Source: Whitmania pigra (Eukaryota; Annelida; Clitellata; Hirudinida; Haemopidae). From it: a DNA stretch of 64,000 nt. The notes below the pieces were generated by a model. It was not told the origin of the DNA and searched no databases. It saw nothing but the letters and a program-made list of their open reading frames with translations. The translations under genes were made by a program, and so were the position numbers. Positions 29,051-41,500 of the stretch are shown piece after piece (the stretch's first letter is position 1; each line of letters starts with the position of its first letter). The stretch spans positions 695,501 through 759,500 of the forward strand of contig JAJTWR010000254.1 in assembly GCA_021613335.1 (NCBI GenBank), given 5' to 3'.

Positions 29051-29099
29051 ATTTTCACATTGCCAGCGAATTCAAATGTAAACTCCTCAAAAGCAGAGA

Positions 29100-32000
29100 T
29101 CAATAAAGGTTCCTGAATTTATATGGTTCTTCAACTCTTCCCAGAATTTCGCGCTGTCGTTCCCGACTTGCAGGTTTATACTGCTTGAGATCGTACAAGG
29201 ATTTGCATTCGTCAATGACACCTTTAGACTGTAAATTTAAATTTAATTTAAGCTTATATGAAATTGACGATAAAGATTTGAAACTCACCCAGACATAAAA
29301 ACATGCCGCGCTGGGGCACGCAGATCTCAATTTCGCTAGATCAACTCCCTCAAGCATTTGATTGGCTCTGGCAACCATTTCAGGATGGACTTTCAATACG
29401 TCAAACATCAAAATCTTTCTGTTCATTCCATGAGTGCCTTGAGGATTGCACAATCTTTGACATTCTTTCCAAGACTGAGAAAAGAAAGGAAACTACTATT
29501 AAAGTAAGGCATAATTATATTACTGTAATTATCATTGCTTTGCTATTTACGTCCGTGAGTTCCTCGTCTTCGCCAAGGAGAAGGAGGGTGGCTTGCATGA
29601 CTTGGTGGAACATCGGCGGTGGATTCGTGTACCTTCTAATCTCAGTCATTGTCTTTTTATCGAGATCTAGAATGTTTCTCTGCGCGAGTTGCCTCGTTAG
29701 AGAATCCAACAAATATTCAGCCTCTCTACATTCCGGTTGGAGATATCGGTGCAATTTCTGAGAGCGAATAATTTCAAGTCGGTTGGCGATCTCAACTGGG
29801 TCTCTGTCTAGACACGATTTCTCCAAATCTTTAAAATATCAAAGCTCTCCTTAAACCTCTTTGTCGGACTATAAAATCCAGGGCGGCATTAATTGATGCC
29901 AGATGTTTTTTAAATGCCAGATTTAAAACAATGATGGTAAAGAGCGCTACATAAATGGTTATAAGAAACCTCCTTCACAAGGGCGCTGGCGGCAGTGAAG
30001 CATCGAACACGACACATTACGACTGTTGCCATTACCGCCGTATGCAGGAACGTAACCCATTCAGACAAACTGCACGTCGAAAACTTTTAGTGTTATGTGA
30101 ATATAAGTTCAAGTAATTCAATTTCTAATCTTAAAAATTGTGTAGACTTAAAATTATGCAATGTTAATTATTTCAAGACTTAATCAAATTATTCAAATAT
30201 TTAACTAACTGTGTTAATTTAAATTTTATTGAAACAGCATAAAAAATGTTACTTTTTCGTGCTTCTAAGATTTTTAACTTCAAAGTTGCATTTCTGACTT
30301 CGCCGTGGTCTTCCAACCCGATATCGACGCATTCATCAATGGAAGATCTCAACATCTGCTTGTCTCTGTGACGCACGCATTCTCGAAGTTTTTCCAAAGC
30401 AAGATTGGATGAAAGTCCTTAAATGATAGTCATTCAATGATGCTTTATTTAAGATGATCTTAAATCTTTCGAATCTTTTTATAGTAATATCAGGTGAGTT
30501 CTTTATTTTATTTCGATTTTACAAATGAAATTACTTCAGTGGCTTACGCGGGTAATATTTTCTCCAATCCTCGCCATCATCTACCATTCTGTCCTTCATC
30601 TGAACAAAAGCCAACTTTCAACTACTAATTCAATTCAATTTCTAATTAATCGTTCGTTTGGAAAATCTTCAAAACTATTTTAATGCTCGCTCCCATGTGG
30701 AATAAGATTCCATTTAGGCTAATTAATTAATTTGATAACAATTTTTAGAATTGCGTCATCTTCTAAAAGATATGGAAATGTTTAGAGATCTAGTCTGGAG
30801 AAGTTAATTACTTGAGCTAAAAAAATAAACTGCTCGTCGATCTTGATGCTTTTTTTTTTTAAACCATCAATTTCACTTACATTTACTAAACAAATTTTTT
30901 ACCTGTTTTTTGTTACGTTCCATGGAAAATGCTTGAGAGTTTGCCTTGATTTGTTCTCCTTCGGACATAGCTCTGCGTTCAGATTCAAGTTCCCTGAGTT
31001 GAAAAGCAGCCTCTTCTTCTTCCAGTTGCTTCTTATTTTCAACGAATTCCTTTTTTGCCTTCAGCAGTTTTTCTTTGCTTTCCAATTTTTGACGCTCCAA
31101 CTTTTCAGCTTCAACGCTTTTTATCTTTTCAATTTCCACTAGCAACTCGTTGGTTTTCTTATCTTCAGCAGAAAACTTTTTTTTCATCTGTTTGATGCCT
31201 TCTTCGTCTAAAACCTATGAAAAACAATTACGGACTATAAAAAAATTTAAAAAAAACCCAGAAAATTAACAAATACAAAATGTATTTTGGAAGATGATGA
31301 ACACAAATTACGAATTAAGTCTTGCTTGTACTTAAACAATTTATGATGTCAAAATGAACCTTGTACTGGAGTAGAGAATGTATTTGACCATTTCTAGTTG
31401 AATGGTTCAAATGTATAAATTCGGTTTTAGAGGAAATGACCATGTCTTTTTCCCAAAATTTGTCCTTTCTAACTAAAAGTTGCTTTGTGCCATCATCTTC
31501 TTCTAAATAAACATTTTCGAGTCCAGGCAAGATCATCTTGAAGAGTATTTTTTGTCCTGACGTCAAGAAGTAAGTTTTTGGTTCCACGATATTGTAAACA
31601 ATTCGCCAGTATTCAGTTATTTGGGGATAAGGAGAAGACTCAATGGTAGGGTTGATGACGTTGATAAGGTATTCATAAATACATTTCTCATTGCTCATGA
31701 AGACTAATTTATAGAAACCAGTCCCGGGAAAATTTAGGAAACATTTCAATGTGTCATCTTGACTCAAGTAAACGAAATTTGAACAATCTTCAAAGGATTT
31801 ACTTTTATAGAAATATCTGGTTAATCGAACTGACATATTAGATATTTTATGAGAATCTGACATTTCAATTAGCATTTCTTTTCTATCGACCATTGGATCA
31901 ATTATAGCATCTAAATGACTAATAGGCTTAAGCTCTAAATTTTGGATATACTGACTCAAATCGCCCGTTTGAAACTGTTGGTTTTCAGATTCAGGATAGA

Positions 32001-33719
32001 AAGCGAGGTCGGAGCAACTTTGATCACATCGGACTAAATAGTTGCAGAGGTTCTCGTAGGTGCCACTCTTGTTTGATCTGCAATTAATCTCGAGAATGTA
32101 GTTTCCTTGACTCGGACATTTTATAAAAACAAGTACCAATTTGTCTTTTGTGTAATATCTTACAGTGTTCTTTAAGATTTCCTTTTTTTCGTTGGGATTT
32201 ATTAATCTCATTGCTAGAAATAATTCTCGAGATTTTGTCTTTTTAAGAACAAGAGACGCTCTTCCATATCTGGCGTTAATTATTCCACCACTCAAATCTA
32301 TTGCTTCCAGGCCAATGGCTGAAGCATCGCTATTTATCCCCCATTCTGGTCTTCCACTTTCAGGAAGAGGTTCGAATTTTAAATCTGGTTCCTGGCAATC
32401 GAGCAAATATTCGCAAACAACTTTATAATTCTTTGTTTGCGTCTCATCTCTTCCATAGAGTTCGAATGTATATTTTCCAATTTTAGGCAAGTGAAGATTA
32501 ATTTTTAGAGTCAATCCATGGAATTCCATGATAACAAATTGTTCCAAATTGATTCCATTTACCTCATTTGCTTTTTCATCATAAACTGATTTGAACAGTG
32601 AATAATAGAATTCTAACTTTTTCTTTGGTAGACCAAACTCTAGAGATATTTCGCCATGTTTTACGCGATAAAAGCACTTGGGATGACTGACAAATGTCAT
32701 TCCGAATTCGAAGAAAGCATCTTTCAGAAGTGCCATTTCAACAAACTCTTCTTCCTTGACTGGCCTAGCCAGAAGCTGATTTTTAGGTTCACAAGCTAAA
32801 TGGGTATAAACAATGGCTTCCGGGTCTGTCAAAAAATAGAAATCGTCAATGATTTGATGCACTTCCACTTCATCTTCGGGATTTGAACTACGATTTGATT
32901 TACCACCAGAATCATTTATTTTATTCACGATATATTGAGATCCCCAATGCTGGTCCACGATTCTCCAAGAACCATCCACATAAATTAGGCAATAATCGTT
33001 TGTGCCTTTAATAGGCTGTCCAATTTTGTAATTATTCCCTTTAACCTTACCCTGTATAATTTTGCAAGGAATATTTGCATTTCTGGAAATAAGAAATCAT
33101 TTATGAATATATAATAATAATATGTTGCAATTTAATATGTGTTTACTTGCACATTTTTGAAAACAATTCTGAATATCCGTTGCCCCACTGCTTGACCAGG
33201 ATGTGCAGAACCATATAAAGAGGAGACTCTTGAGGGGGTAGTGTATCACCCATGAAATCGATAATTTTCTGAAGTTTCTGTGAAGATATCCACACAAAAA
33301 TTGATCGGGCTTTTTCGATCTCAGTTTTTGCAGGTTCAGTTAGATAAGTGACCAACTTATTGAAATCCCGACAAGCAAGTTCAATAGGAGCCTAGTGGTA
33401 AAACGTTTTAGGCATGTACAAATTTGTGGCCGAAAAAAAGTCCGGTGCAATTAGATAAATTTTAACAAAAACTAACATCTTTAACGAAATAGGGAAATAT
33501 ATAACAATAACAATTAATCACCTGTTGAGCTCTTCTATCTAAACGAACACATTCCTCGACTTTGAAAATATCTGATTTGTTGTTTTTTGGTGGGAATGGT
33601 GAGGGAATTTCAGGAAAGTCTTTGTCCTTGGTTCTCTCTTGTGTTCGAAATTCTCTTTGGTACTTTCGCTGGATATTAGCAAGCAGGATCGGAGTGGGGA
33701 AATCCGAATACTTTGGATC
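29100..33719 (-). CDS. KY/hillarin-like pseudo-transglutaminase fused to coiled coil and dynein-type microtubule-binding stalk
   Basis: Predicted exons 33719-33522, 33391-33147, 33082-31360, 31214-30903, 30599-30548, 30417-30253, 29828-29551, 29474-29289 and 29228-29100 join with every phase matching, giving about 1095 aa (N-terminus missing). Residues 1-200 match kyphoscoliosis peptidase/hillarin: EKARSIFVWI, QWGNGYSELFSKMC, NANIPCKIIQGKVKG and YVDGSWRIVDQHWG. About 230-720, in one long exon, are KY-type beta-sandwich (Ig-like) repeats with recurring 'G.Y.F.LYG' strands. About 725-830 are a Lys/Glu coiled coil (KKKFSAEDKK..., ...EEEEAAFQLRELESERRA). About 900-1085 match the stalk and tip of dynein heavy chain: LDLDKKTMTEIRRYTNPPPM, VMQATLLLLGEDEELTDSW, ILMFDVLKVHP and CPSAACFYVW. 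There are no AAA motor domains. Catalytic Cys and His positions read Gly and Asn. Likely role: cytoskeletal linker. Start exon not found. Confidence 0.85.
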
Positions 33720-34742
33720 AATTCAAATTCAGTTATGATTTTGTCGCGTAATTCAAAGCTATAGAAAAATAATTAATGAGCCTCACATTTGCTGAGCTTC
33801 CGCAACCCATGTGGCAGGGACTATATTGATGATCGTTTCATTGTAATGAGTTCATGTATGTTGTTCCAAATAGATATTGAATGTCATGATAAATATCAAA
33901 ATATTATTTTCTTTCTAATAAATTTATAGTGTGTTACCTATTTCCATAGAAACACACAAACATGCCTTTGATGCCAAATTTATCGTTCATTAATATTTCA
34001 TAGAATTCCACCATGAAAGGTGGCGACTAATTTATAGGGGTGCGTTTCAGATTTAAACCACATCTGTTAAGTCAGCTATACTTCATAACACCTTACATTA
34101 GAAGTTAATTTATATAAATTCTAGACATATTTCGTTTGCGTTATGTGATGAAATTACTTAACCACCTGTAGCTAACTTACATAGATAACTATTGTCACGC
34201 TGATAGAAAATTAACAGACGAAATTTGATTCATGTTCTCATGGCTAGTGACTGCATACATAAGCTGTTTTTTTCATTTCATGGGTTAAAAAATGAGGTGC
34301 AATGTGGTTTACATTTGTAAATTAATTGTGCAGTGCAGCAAAAGATAACAATAATAAACAGTGACGCTTTTTTCGGTTTCATTGATTTAATTCTAGTGGT
34401 TTAGTATTTATATTATGATTAATTCAAAGTGATAGTAGATTTCTAAGAACAAAATGTTCTTCCATCATTTTAAAGGCATTCCAAATCTCTAAAACAAACA
34501 AGAACCTTGGAAGTGAAGAGCCCCTAGGCTATCTAAATACAAGAACTACACTTATTAAGCTAAGAAATACACTAAACTGCTATTAACACTGGAACTCAGA
34601 ATTCAAGATAGGGCAATAGTTCAAAACATCTTGTTCGCAATCTATTCGCTGGAAATAATTTTGAAGCAAACATATACAAAATAAAAGTTCATCCCCTGAC
34701 AGATCATGAGTCAAGAATCCAAATAATATTAAAGTCAAGCAT
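33720..34742. other. Gap upstream of the KY-stalk gene
   Basis: Must contain the unseen first exon(s) of the KY-stalk gene and the SCARB2 3' UTR. An in-frame TGA just upstream of 33719 on the minus strand shows that the exon does not extend further. Nothing else recognised. Confidence 0.4.
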
Positions 34743-37051
34743 TCAGTCAATGGAATGATTTCCAGAAAGAAGAGGGGTGATCTCATCAGGAGTAGATTCT
34801 TCAGTACGTATGCACTTGAACAACTATTAATTCATTTGTTAAATGAAAATGAGTAAATTTAGTTTAAAGTGACAAGCAAACAAACAAATTTTAACAAAAT
34901 TCATAATTCTTACTTGTAAGGCCTTTACTAAGAGGACAACAATGATCGAAAGAAGGCACAAATACCCAAACGCTATCAAGCCATACTGAATAAACTGGGC
35001 CATCATCAATGGTTTATACAGTTGTGTGTAAAGTTCTTCAGCATCTTCAGGTGAAAGCATACCATGCTAATAAAGATGATAAATGAATGAAATGTTGAAG
35101 ACCACATTTACACAATGATATCAACCTCATCAGCCCAGGCCATAGGAAATACAACATAATTTTTAATATTCTTCGTAGCTCTGATAAACACAAAACGTTA
35201 TATCAATTAATGTATAATAAGTAGACTCTTACTTACGGAAATGCCTTGTAATTCCTCAACAGAATGTTTACTTGGAGCCTTTTGTGAGCTTCTAGTGCCA
35301 TACCAATGTGCTAAAAAATGAAAATAAAATTGGAACCCTCAACCTTTTGACACAATATTCCATAAACTAACTGGTTCCACACTGATGAAAGTCTCATGCT
35401 TTAAAGTAGTTGGGTGTAAGCCATGAATTTCATCAATATATTCTTGGTCAGAATACATGAAATGAGGCATGGAAATAATTATGGGAGCTCCAGCTAAAAA
35501 AAAAGTTAACTAACTAAAAAAGTAAAGTAACTAAATCATAAAACAATAAAGGTAAATGAAGGAACACAGAAAGTGACCTACCATTGCAAGCACTCACATC
35601 AAGCACTCCTCTCTTGAGGCAAGACTTAATGTCAGGCACACAAAAGCATTGCAGCTCAGATTTGTTCTTAAAGTCTTGGAAAGCAGATGGTGGAACATTA
35701 AACTTGTAAACATTTGTACCTAGAACCTTTTGTTTGGAATCATATAACAAATAAATTGACCTGCAGATATCAGGACTATAGGCAAACAATGGAAGAGATT
35801 GGTCTATGAAAGGGGGAAAAAATGTACCATCTAAAAACAAGCAATTCTTAAAAATTCCCATATTCAAATTAGCAACAGTGACAAAAATACCTGTGCCATT
35901 AATCTTATTGCAATTATTACCAGACCAGAATGGCAACTCACTAGAAATATTTTGTAAGCATTCACTTAAATTATTTTACAATAATTGGGAATAATCATCC
36001 CCCATAAGAAAACAAACTGCAATGCCTCACTTTTTACCATCCCAAGAATAAATTTTACCCAATCCTTTGATGTCACTGACACCAGTTGATATGTTAAATG
36101 TTTCAGAAATGGACCCATTGGATCTCTTCTATAAATGCAATGAGCATTAAATGAAATAAAATTATCTTATTCTAATCTTCTTAAACATACCCCAACATAC
36201 AGTCCAAACTCAGGAAATTTTATAATTGGCAAATGTAACCTTTTCAAAATATTATTGATTTCTATGGCCAGAGATGAATTATAACCCCAAAGAATTTCCT
36301 TTATTGTCCGTTTTTCAAACAGTCTTTCTTGCTTCAGCAATAATCCCACAATATTTAAAGCAAACTCTGGTAGATATTCCTCTAAGAGCTTTGAAATTAT
36401 CTTGAATAAATTAAGAAAACCTATTAATATTGTTTGTATAAACAAGACCAATTGAAGAAATAATCTTTTTTTAAATATTTTAAAGACAATTGCACTCTTG
36501 GCTATACTAGCAATGGCTGGCAAGTTCAAGAAATAAATTGAGTCATCTTCAGAAGAACCATAAGTAGAGTTAAATATGTAATATTTCTGTTCTTTATAAG
36601 AAATGGTGTAGTTGTCATCAGAAAATTTCATTTGTACTTTTTTTTTAATTTCTCTGGAGAAAAGTCAGAAAAATTTAATGGATGACTGATTTTGTAGAAC
36701 AAAAATTCAACCGATAGATATAAGGGCCTAGCTCTTCCACTGTTGGCTTAACATTCATAGAAACCACTTCTTCGGCATTAGTGACATTGAAGAAGTAAAA
36801 ATCAATGAAACCATGATATTCCCTCCATTTATTGAAAGCATTAGAACCTTCTTTCAACATAACATTCTTTAATAGTAAAACCAACATTATTCACTGTCAT
36901 AATTGTTTCTGAGACTACAAGAATGTCAGTTAACCTCGCTTATAGTCCTTTTCATAAGAACGTCAAAGTGATAGATCAAAAAACTGCCCACGAAAACAGA
37001 AACCACACCAATGATGACCAAAACAATCAATATAAACACAAATCTCCTCAT
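34743..37051 (-). CDS. SCARB2: Class B scavenger receptor (CD36 family), SCARB2/LIMP-2-like
   Basis: The start exon, 37051-36935, encodes MRRFVFILIVLVIIGVV..., a short cytosolic tail plus membrane helix. Exon 2 starts at 36866 (NVMLKEGSNAFNKW..., FYFFNVTNAEEV, ELGPYIYR). Next comes REIKKKVQMKFSDDNYTISY and the long helical apex exon (to 36177). Then SDIKGLGKIYSWDGKK, LPFWSGNNCNKINGT, DGTFFPPF, the Cys-rich LQCFCVPDIKSCLKRGVLDV, PHFMYSDQEYIDEIHGLHP, the C-terminal helix and the tail KCIRTEESTPDEITPLLSGN. The order matches the CD36 family, with two membrane passes and a large glycosylated loop. The tail's D-E-I-T-P-L-L is an acidic dileucine lysosomal sorting signal as in LIMP-2, which carries beta-glucocerebrosidase to lysosomes in vertebrates. 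That partner is inference here. Confidence 0.92.
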
Positions 37052-37375
37052 TTTCTAAATATCGAAAACTTATCTCTTACGTCTTACTTCAAAATGTACA
37101 AACCACGAGTCTTTTATTCAAAGACAGCTACAAATTAGAGTTATTGAGAAGGAAAGCTTAGCTAAATTATTGATTTTCAATTCAAAAATTCATTCTGACG
37201 AAATTAGCTATCGCATGACTCAGAAGCACACAAAGTTAAAATTTAACAACTGCCGAAGAATCTCAAAATGAACATGCGAACAATTATTTCATTTCCAATT
37301 TATTTGCATCTCGGACTGCTGACAGGAAGTAATTGCGCACAAAGAAATTTTGTAAGAGGATATTGTTTGAGGAAC
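37052..37375. other. SCARB2 upstream region
   Basis: Probable promoter and 5' UTR of SCARB2 on the minus strand, up to the LINE insertion site. No other feature seen. Confidence 0.4.
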
Positions 37376-38248
37376 AAGGAGAAGCATTGTTTGTTTGTTT
37401 GTTTATTTGATTATAGTCCTTTGCATAACAGAGATGATTCGGACTTTAGTTAGTGTTAGTAATTAAAAATAATGAAACTTGTTAGAATAATGAAAAATAA
37501 TGAAACGTGTTAGAATAATGAAAGAAAGTACTTATTTAATTAAAGTAAAATTGTAAATGACTTAAAGTAAGTCATGTCTGTTCTTTGAAATCCACCGATA
37601 AATGATGTCCACACTTGCTGGATTGCTAAGCATAGAACTCATATCGGATAGATTTGTGGCCATTCTGATTTCTCTCCTCAGGACAGACTGGGCTGGACAT
37701 TCCATGAGGAAATGTTGCACATTTTCGTCTTCCTGAGGGCAGGTGGAACACTTCCCATCGGTGTGACGTTTGAAGAGAAACAAGTGCTGATTCAGAGCAC
37801 ACTTTCCAACTCGGAGTCTGGAGGCGAGAACCTCCTTCCTCCTTGAGACACATTGGAACTTGCTCCTCGTCGACACTTGTTTCTCTATGGACTTGTAATG
37901 TTGGCTTCGAGGATCTTCATCCCATCTGGTCTGCCATTGTCGGAGGATGTTGCGAGCCACAATCCTTTTGACATCCTTGATAGACGCTGGAATCCGGAAG
38001 TCTATCTGATCCCTTGCAGTGGCTGCCTTTGCCAGGGCATCGGCCTTCTCATTGCCAGGGATTCCAACATGGGCAGGGACCCAGACGAGAGTGACCTTTC
38101 TGCCGCTCTCTTGAATTTCTGAAATTAAAAACTGTAAATTTTTAATATCAGAATCATAATTGTTGCCGTCCTTTAGTGCCTCTAGTGCACTAAGCGAATC
38201 GCTTAGGACGACAATGTCAAGAAATTCCTCTTCAAAAGGAGAAGCATT
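37376..38248 (-). mobile_element. 5'-truncated LINE copy with 13-bp target-site duplications
   Basis: AAGGAGAAGCATT occurs at 37376-37388 and 38236-38248. The 847 bp between them are the 3' end of the 22012-27152 family in reverse: RNase H blocks VVLSDSLSALEAL and VWVPAHVGIPGNEKADALAK, and the C-terminal QHFLMECPAQSVLRREIR, ending KNRHDLL (stop at 37562-37564). The frame is mostly open over 130 codons, so the copy is young. The 3' UTR has the shared TTTGCATAA/ATTTGATTATAGTCC tail ending in (TTTG)n on the plus strand. Confidence 0.93.
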
Positions 38249-38500
38249 TCTTAGAACACATCATTATACATTTCGACTAGCCAATCAGGAAGTGCATGAA
38301 TATTAATTAATGTTAATTATCGATCCATTAGTGTTTTGAGTTAAAATGTAATCTGTGGATCACGCATCACCCATCATGCATTGGTCACGCCGGCGTGTTT
38401 CCAAGGAGATACTTCAGGTATATCAGACGGCTGCAAATGTTCCAAAACAATCAGATATCCAATGAATACTAACCAGGAATCGACCTATTGATGCTTTGAG
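38249..38500. other. Repeat-rich spacer
   Basis: Holds CCAATCAGGAAGTGCATGAA at 38281 (related to 41724 and 41898) and a GTTTTGAGTTAAAAT word at 38333 that recurs at 38492. Probably decayed MITE-like DNA. Confidence 0.4.
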
Positions 38501-38810
38501 TTAAAATCTGTGGAACATCGAGGCCTCGTGGTGTTCGCGTGGCATTACAACTAGGGCTTAAGCCTTTCGCGGCGGTGGCGCGAGTTCAAATTTCGCCGCT
38601 GGCATGCCGCCAAGATTGTCTCGCCGGTTCCGTCCATATTGTTTTAATAACTTAGTATTGGCAATGGGGTTAGCTTTAGTGTTAGGGGCTAATGTTACGA
38701 GTAATGATTTAATTTCAAAATGTTCAGATCAAGGTATTTTCTTATTTATCATTAAATTAATTAGACTTAATGGTTTATATACTAATTATTTTGCAAATTC
38801 TATGTTCTAA
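38500..38810 (+). repeat. tRNA-like SINE copy B
   Basis: GGCGCGAGTTCAAATTTCGC (B-box-like) is followed by ATTGTTTTAATAACTTAGTA, TTTAGTGTTAGGGGC and ATGATTTAATTTCAAAATG, with a TTAAATTAATTAG tail. These match copies A (27167-27340) and C (57930-58118). Confidence 0.65.
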
Positions 38811-39200
38811 TTGAGAACCGAATACGAGCATCAATGAAACTTTAAATTTGGCTATCATGAGCATGATGTACTGCATGAATTAGACTTCAAGAGTTAGAAA
38901 AGAACGTGGACTACAATCATAAGTTATGATTGAATGAAGTTATGACAGTTATGAATCATCATTCATTCTCTGATTTTAAATTTTTTTTCATGGAACATTA
39001 AATTATTATAAGTGAATTTCTCTAAGTAAATAAATTTAGTAAGTACAACTCGTGTTCATCTCATTTCGTGTTTATTAATTTGAAAAATAGTGTCGGTCAG
39101 TATTTCCCAACTAAAAATGTATTATTTATTAGGTTACTAGTATGTAGTGTCTTGGTGTATGCGTAAGGAGAATTGGAAAGGGGCCTCCCAACGGCTGTAG
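38811..39200. other. Spacer, nothing identified
   Basis: AT-rich, no gene or clear repeat recognised. Confidence 0.4.
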
Positions 39201-39204
39201 TAGT

Positions 39205-41500
39205 AGTATTTTATTAACGTCCTCTGCATAACTTGATGAATAGTAGAGATTAATAACTTGTCGAGCCCTGACGGAATTCTCTGAGTAGTGACCCCTTCGT
39301 CTAGCGTTTCGGTTCTTGAAACCTCCTTACACTCTCCGGGGCCTGGCCGCATCCGCTAATCGGACGGATGTCCCGTTGGGAAAAAACGAACTATCGCACT
39401 TTCCTTTCGGCCTCTTGAAGGCCACTTTCCAATATCATTCACACGCCACAAGTAAATTGATAGATTTCATGGCGCGACGAATCGACGAGGTGTCTTTCCT
39501 TCTGCTTCACGAACACTTACAGCTTGGAGTTCCTGTGACTCCTTATCCATTGAGAAGATACCTCGTGTCTCGGACACTTTATTCATAAACTTTGTTCTTT
39601 CCTTGCTTGACAAGCCAATTTCTCTAAAAAATGATACAGAGATCTTCCAATCAGGCCTTCGATTGCGAAGAATTGCTCGACGTGTCCTTGGTCCCTCAAG
39701 TCCAGTATCAGGTCGGTATATTTGTTGCACTTGAGCGCGTTGCTTTCCTCCACCCTGTTCTCCCAATGGACTGTTAGTTCCGCCAGGATTATGGTGTCTG
39801 ACTTGGCAGACGTGACCACCAAATCTGGCCGCTTGCCGCTGTCCTTGAGTACCTGGGGATAGTGCTGTAAACTTGCCAAATCTGCTGCAACACATCAGTT
39901 GTTGGATTTCTTGAGGATGTTCCTTCTTGTTGCTGAGCATCTTTTCTTACTGTATTGGGAACATGGGAACAACCTTCACGCAGGAAGTATACTCTTCTCT
40001 GTGGCACAGACTATCAAGCATCCGCTTTGGAGCGAGCAGTCTTTACTGCTTCCGCAATCACCTCCAAGACTTGGTTGTGACACCATGTATATCTTCCATG
40101 TGCAAGAGCATAGGAACAACTGGAAAGCACATGCCAAAGAGTTTGGTCATCGTCGCACATTTTTTATCGTCCATCAGACCCCATTGCTTCAGGTTCCAGA
40201 GAGGGCCGTAGAAGGCCAGTATCACAAAGGATAGTCGAAAAGGGGCATGCTCGAAATCTCCTTTCATGTGATGGTTTGCTGAAGAGTCTCACCCCAAGTT
40301 CATAAGTGCGACGATTCATAAGTGGTCAACCGTCCTTGTTGAGCCTAACTCCCGTTCTCTAACTCCCTTCTTCTCTCCTGAACTATGAGGGAAGACCTGA
40401 CTGATGGGACCACCTCCTATTGTGATTCCATCCGATACCATGACGGTCGGTCTGAATGTTACCTCTCATTTTCTCAAATGACAATGCTTCCTGAGCTTTC
40501 TCCAACTCTTTCTGGGCATTGAACTTTCTGCCTGATTTGAGCAGTGGCTTGACTTCACGCACTCTGGGATCTGCTAAGTTATTTAACATTTGTGTCCTCA
40601 TTTTGCCGATCTTGAACCCCTCAACATAACGGCAGCCTAAGCCTGAAATTCCTGTTGTACAGCGCGACCGACGTCAGGCCCGGCGGCAGTCCTAGCCACC
40701 TTCTGAAAAATCGGTTTACTTTCCTTTCAAATGTCTCCACTGCAGACTGACCAACTTCACAGATCGTCAGCGGCCACATCAATCTTGGAATCAGTACAAA
40801 TTGGAGAATCTACGTCTTGAATCTTCCCGGCAGATGTCAATCACTTTTAAATCCTCTTCCGGCTTTTTGAAGACGCTAGCTTTACTGGCCCGCATCAACA
40901 AGGGAAGCGTCAAACAATCGTCCCAAGCTTTTCACTGGCTGTTCTGTGATGTCGGGAACTTTTTGGCCTGCAACCACGAAAGACACTGTAGATGTTTCCT
41001 TTTGTCAGGGCTAAATTTCTGGACTTAGTTGGCTTGAAAGCACCACTGTAACAGTTTGTCCGATTTCGTAAAAGGTGTTTGGACAGCCCTTTTTCTGTTC
41101 ATGATAAGGGTGGTGTCATCCATGAAGGCTTTTACTGATGGCATGTAAATACATTTACCAATATGCGCGTCTGGAGCTTGTGCCTCGGCTGCATTGAAGA
41201 TATACTGCATCTGAGGAGATCCCAAGGATATCTCGACCTGGAGTGGAATCCATGCTGCTGTGAAAGCCTTTGTTGAGAATCTAATTTGGAACCCGGTGAA
41301 GTACTCCTTGAGGATTTGAATCACGGGTCTTGATGTATGGTAGATATCTAACGTTTTCCAGATGAGTTGGTGAGGGACTGATCTACAAGTAAACTATGTA
41401 AAGGCTCAGTCTACTCTTCTTGGCTCTAAGGATTCCCTCCCAGACCATGGCTGTATGCTCGATACACCCCGGAACACCTGGTACACCACCCTTTTGAACT
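39205..41500 (-). mobile_element. Decayed non-LTR element with FMDD reverse transcriptase and restriction-like endonuclease
   Basis: On the minus strand, in order, broken frames encode several blocks. Reverse transcriptase remains are at 41324-41025, with SVKAFMDDTTLIMNRKRAV giving the catalytic F-M-D-D. A Lys-rich linker at about 40640-40390 reads KPLLKSGRKFNAQKELEKAQ. RLSFVILAFYGPLWNLKQWG sits near 40250. Near 39820-39650 is RPDLVVTSAKSDTIILAELT, with a PD...E.T pattern of a PD-(D/E)XK nuclease, followed by VHWENRVEES. The left end has the GGACGTTAATAAAAT tail. Similar elements are common in cnidarians and fishes; they lack APE endonuclease. Many stops and frameshifts: inactive. Right boundary uncertain. 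Confidence 0.75.

Noticed and set aside
30843..31142. Plus-strand Phe/Leu-rich frame
   Set aside because: Antisense of the Lys/Glu coiled coil of the KY-stalk gene.
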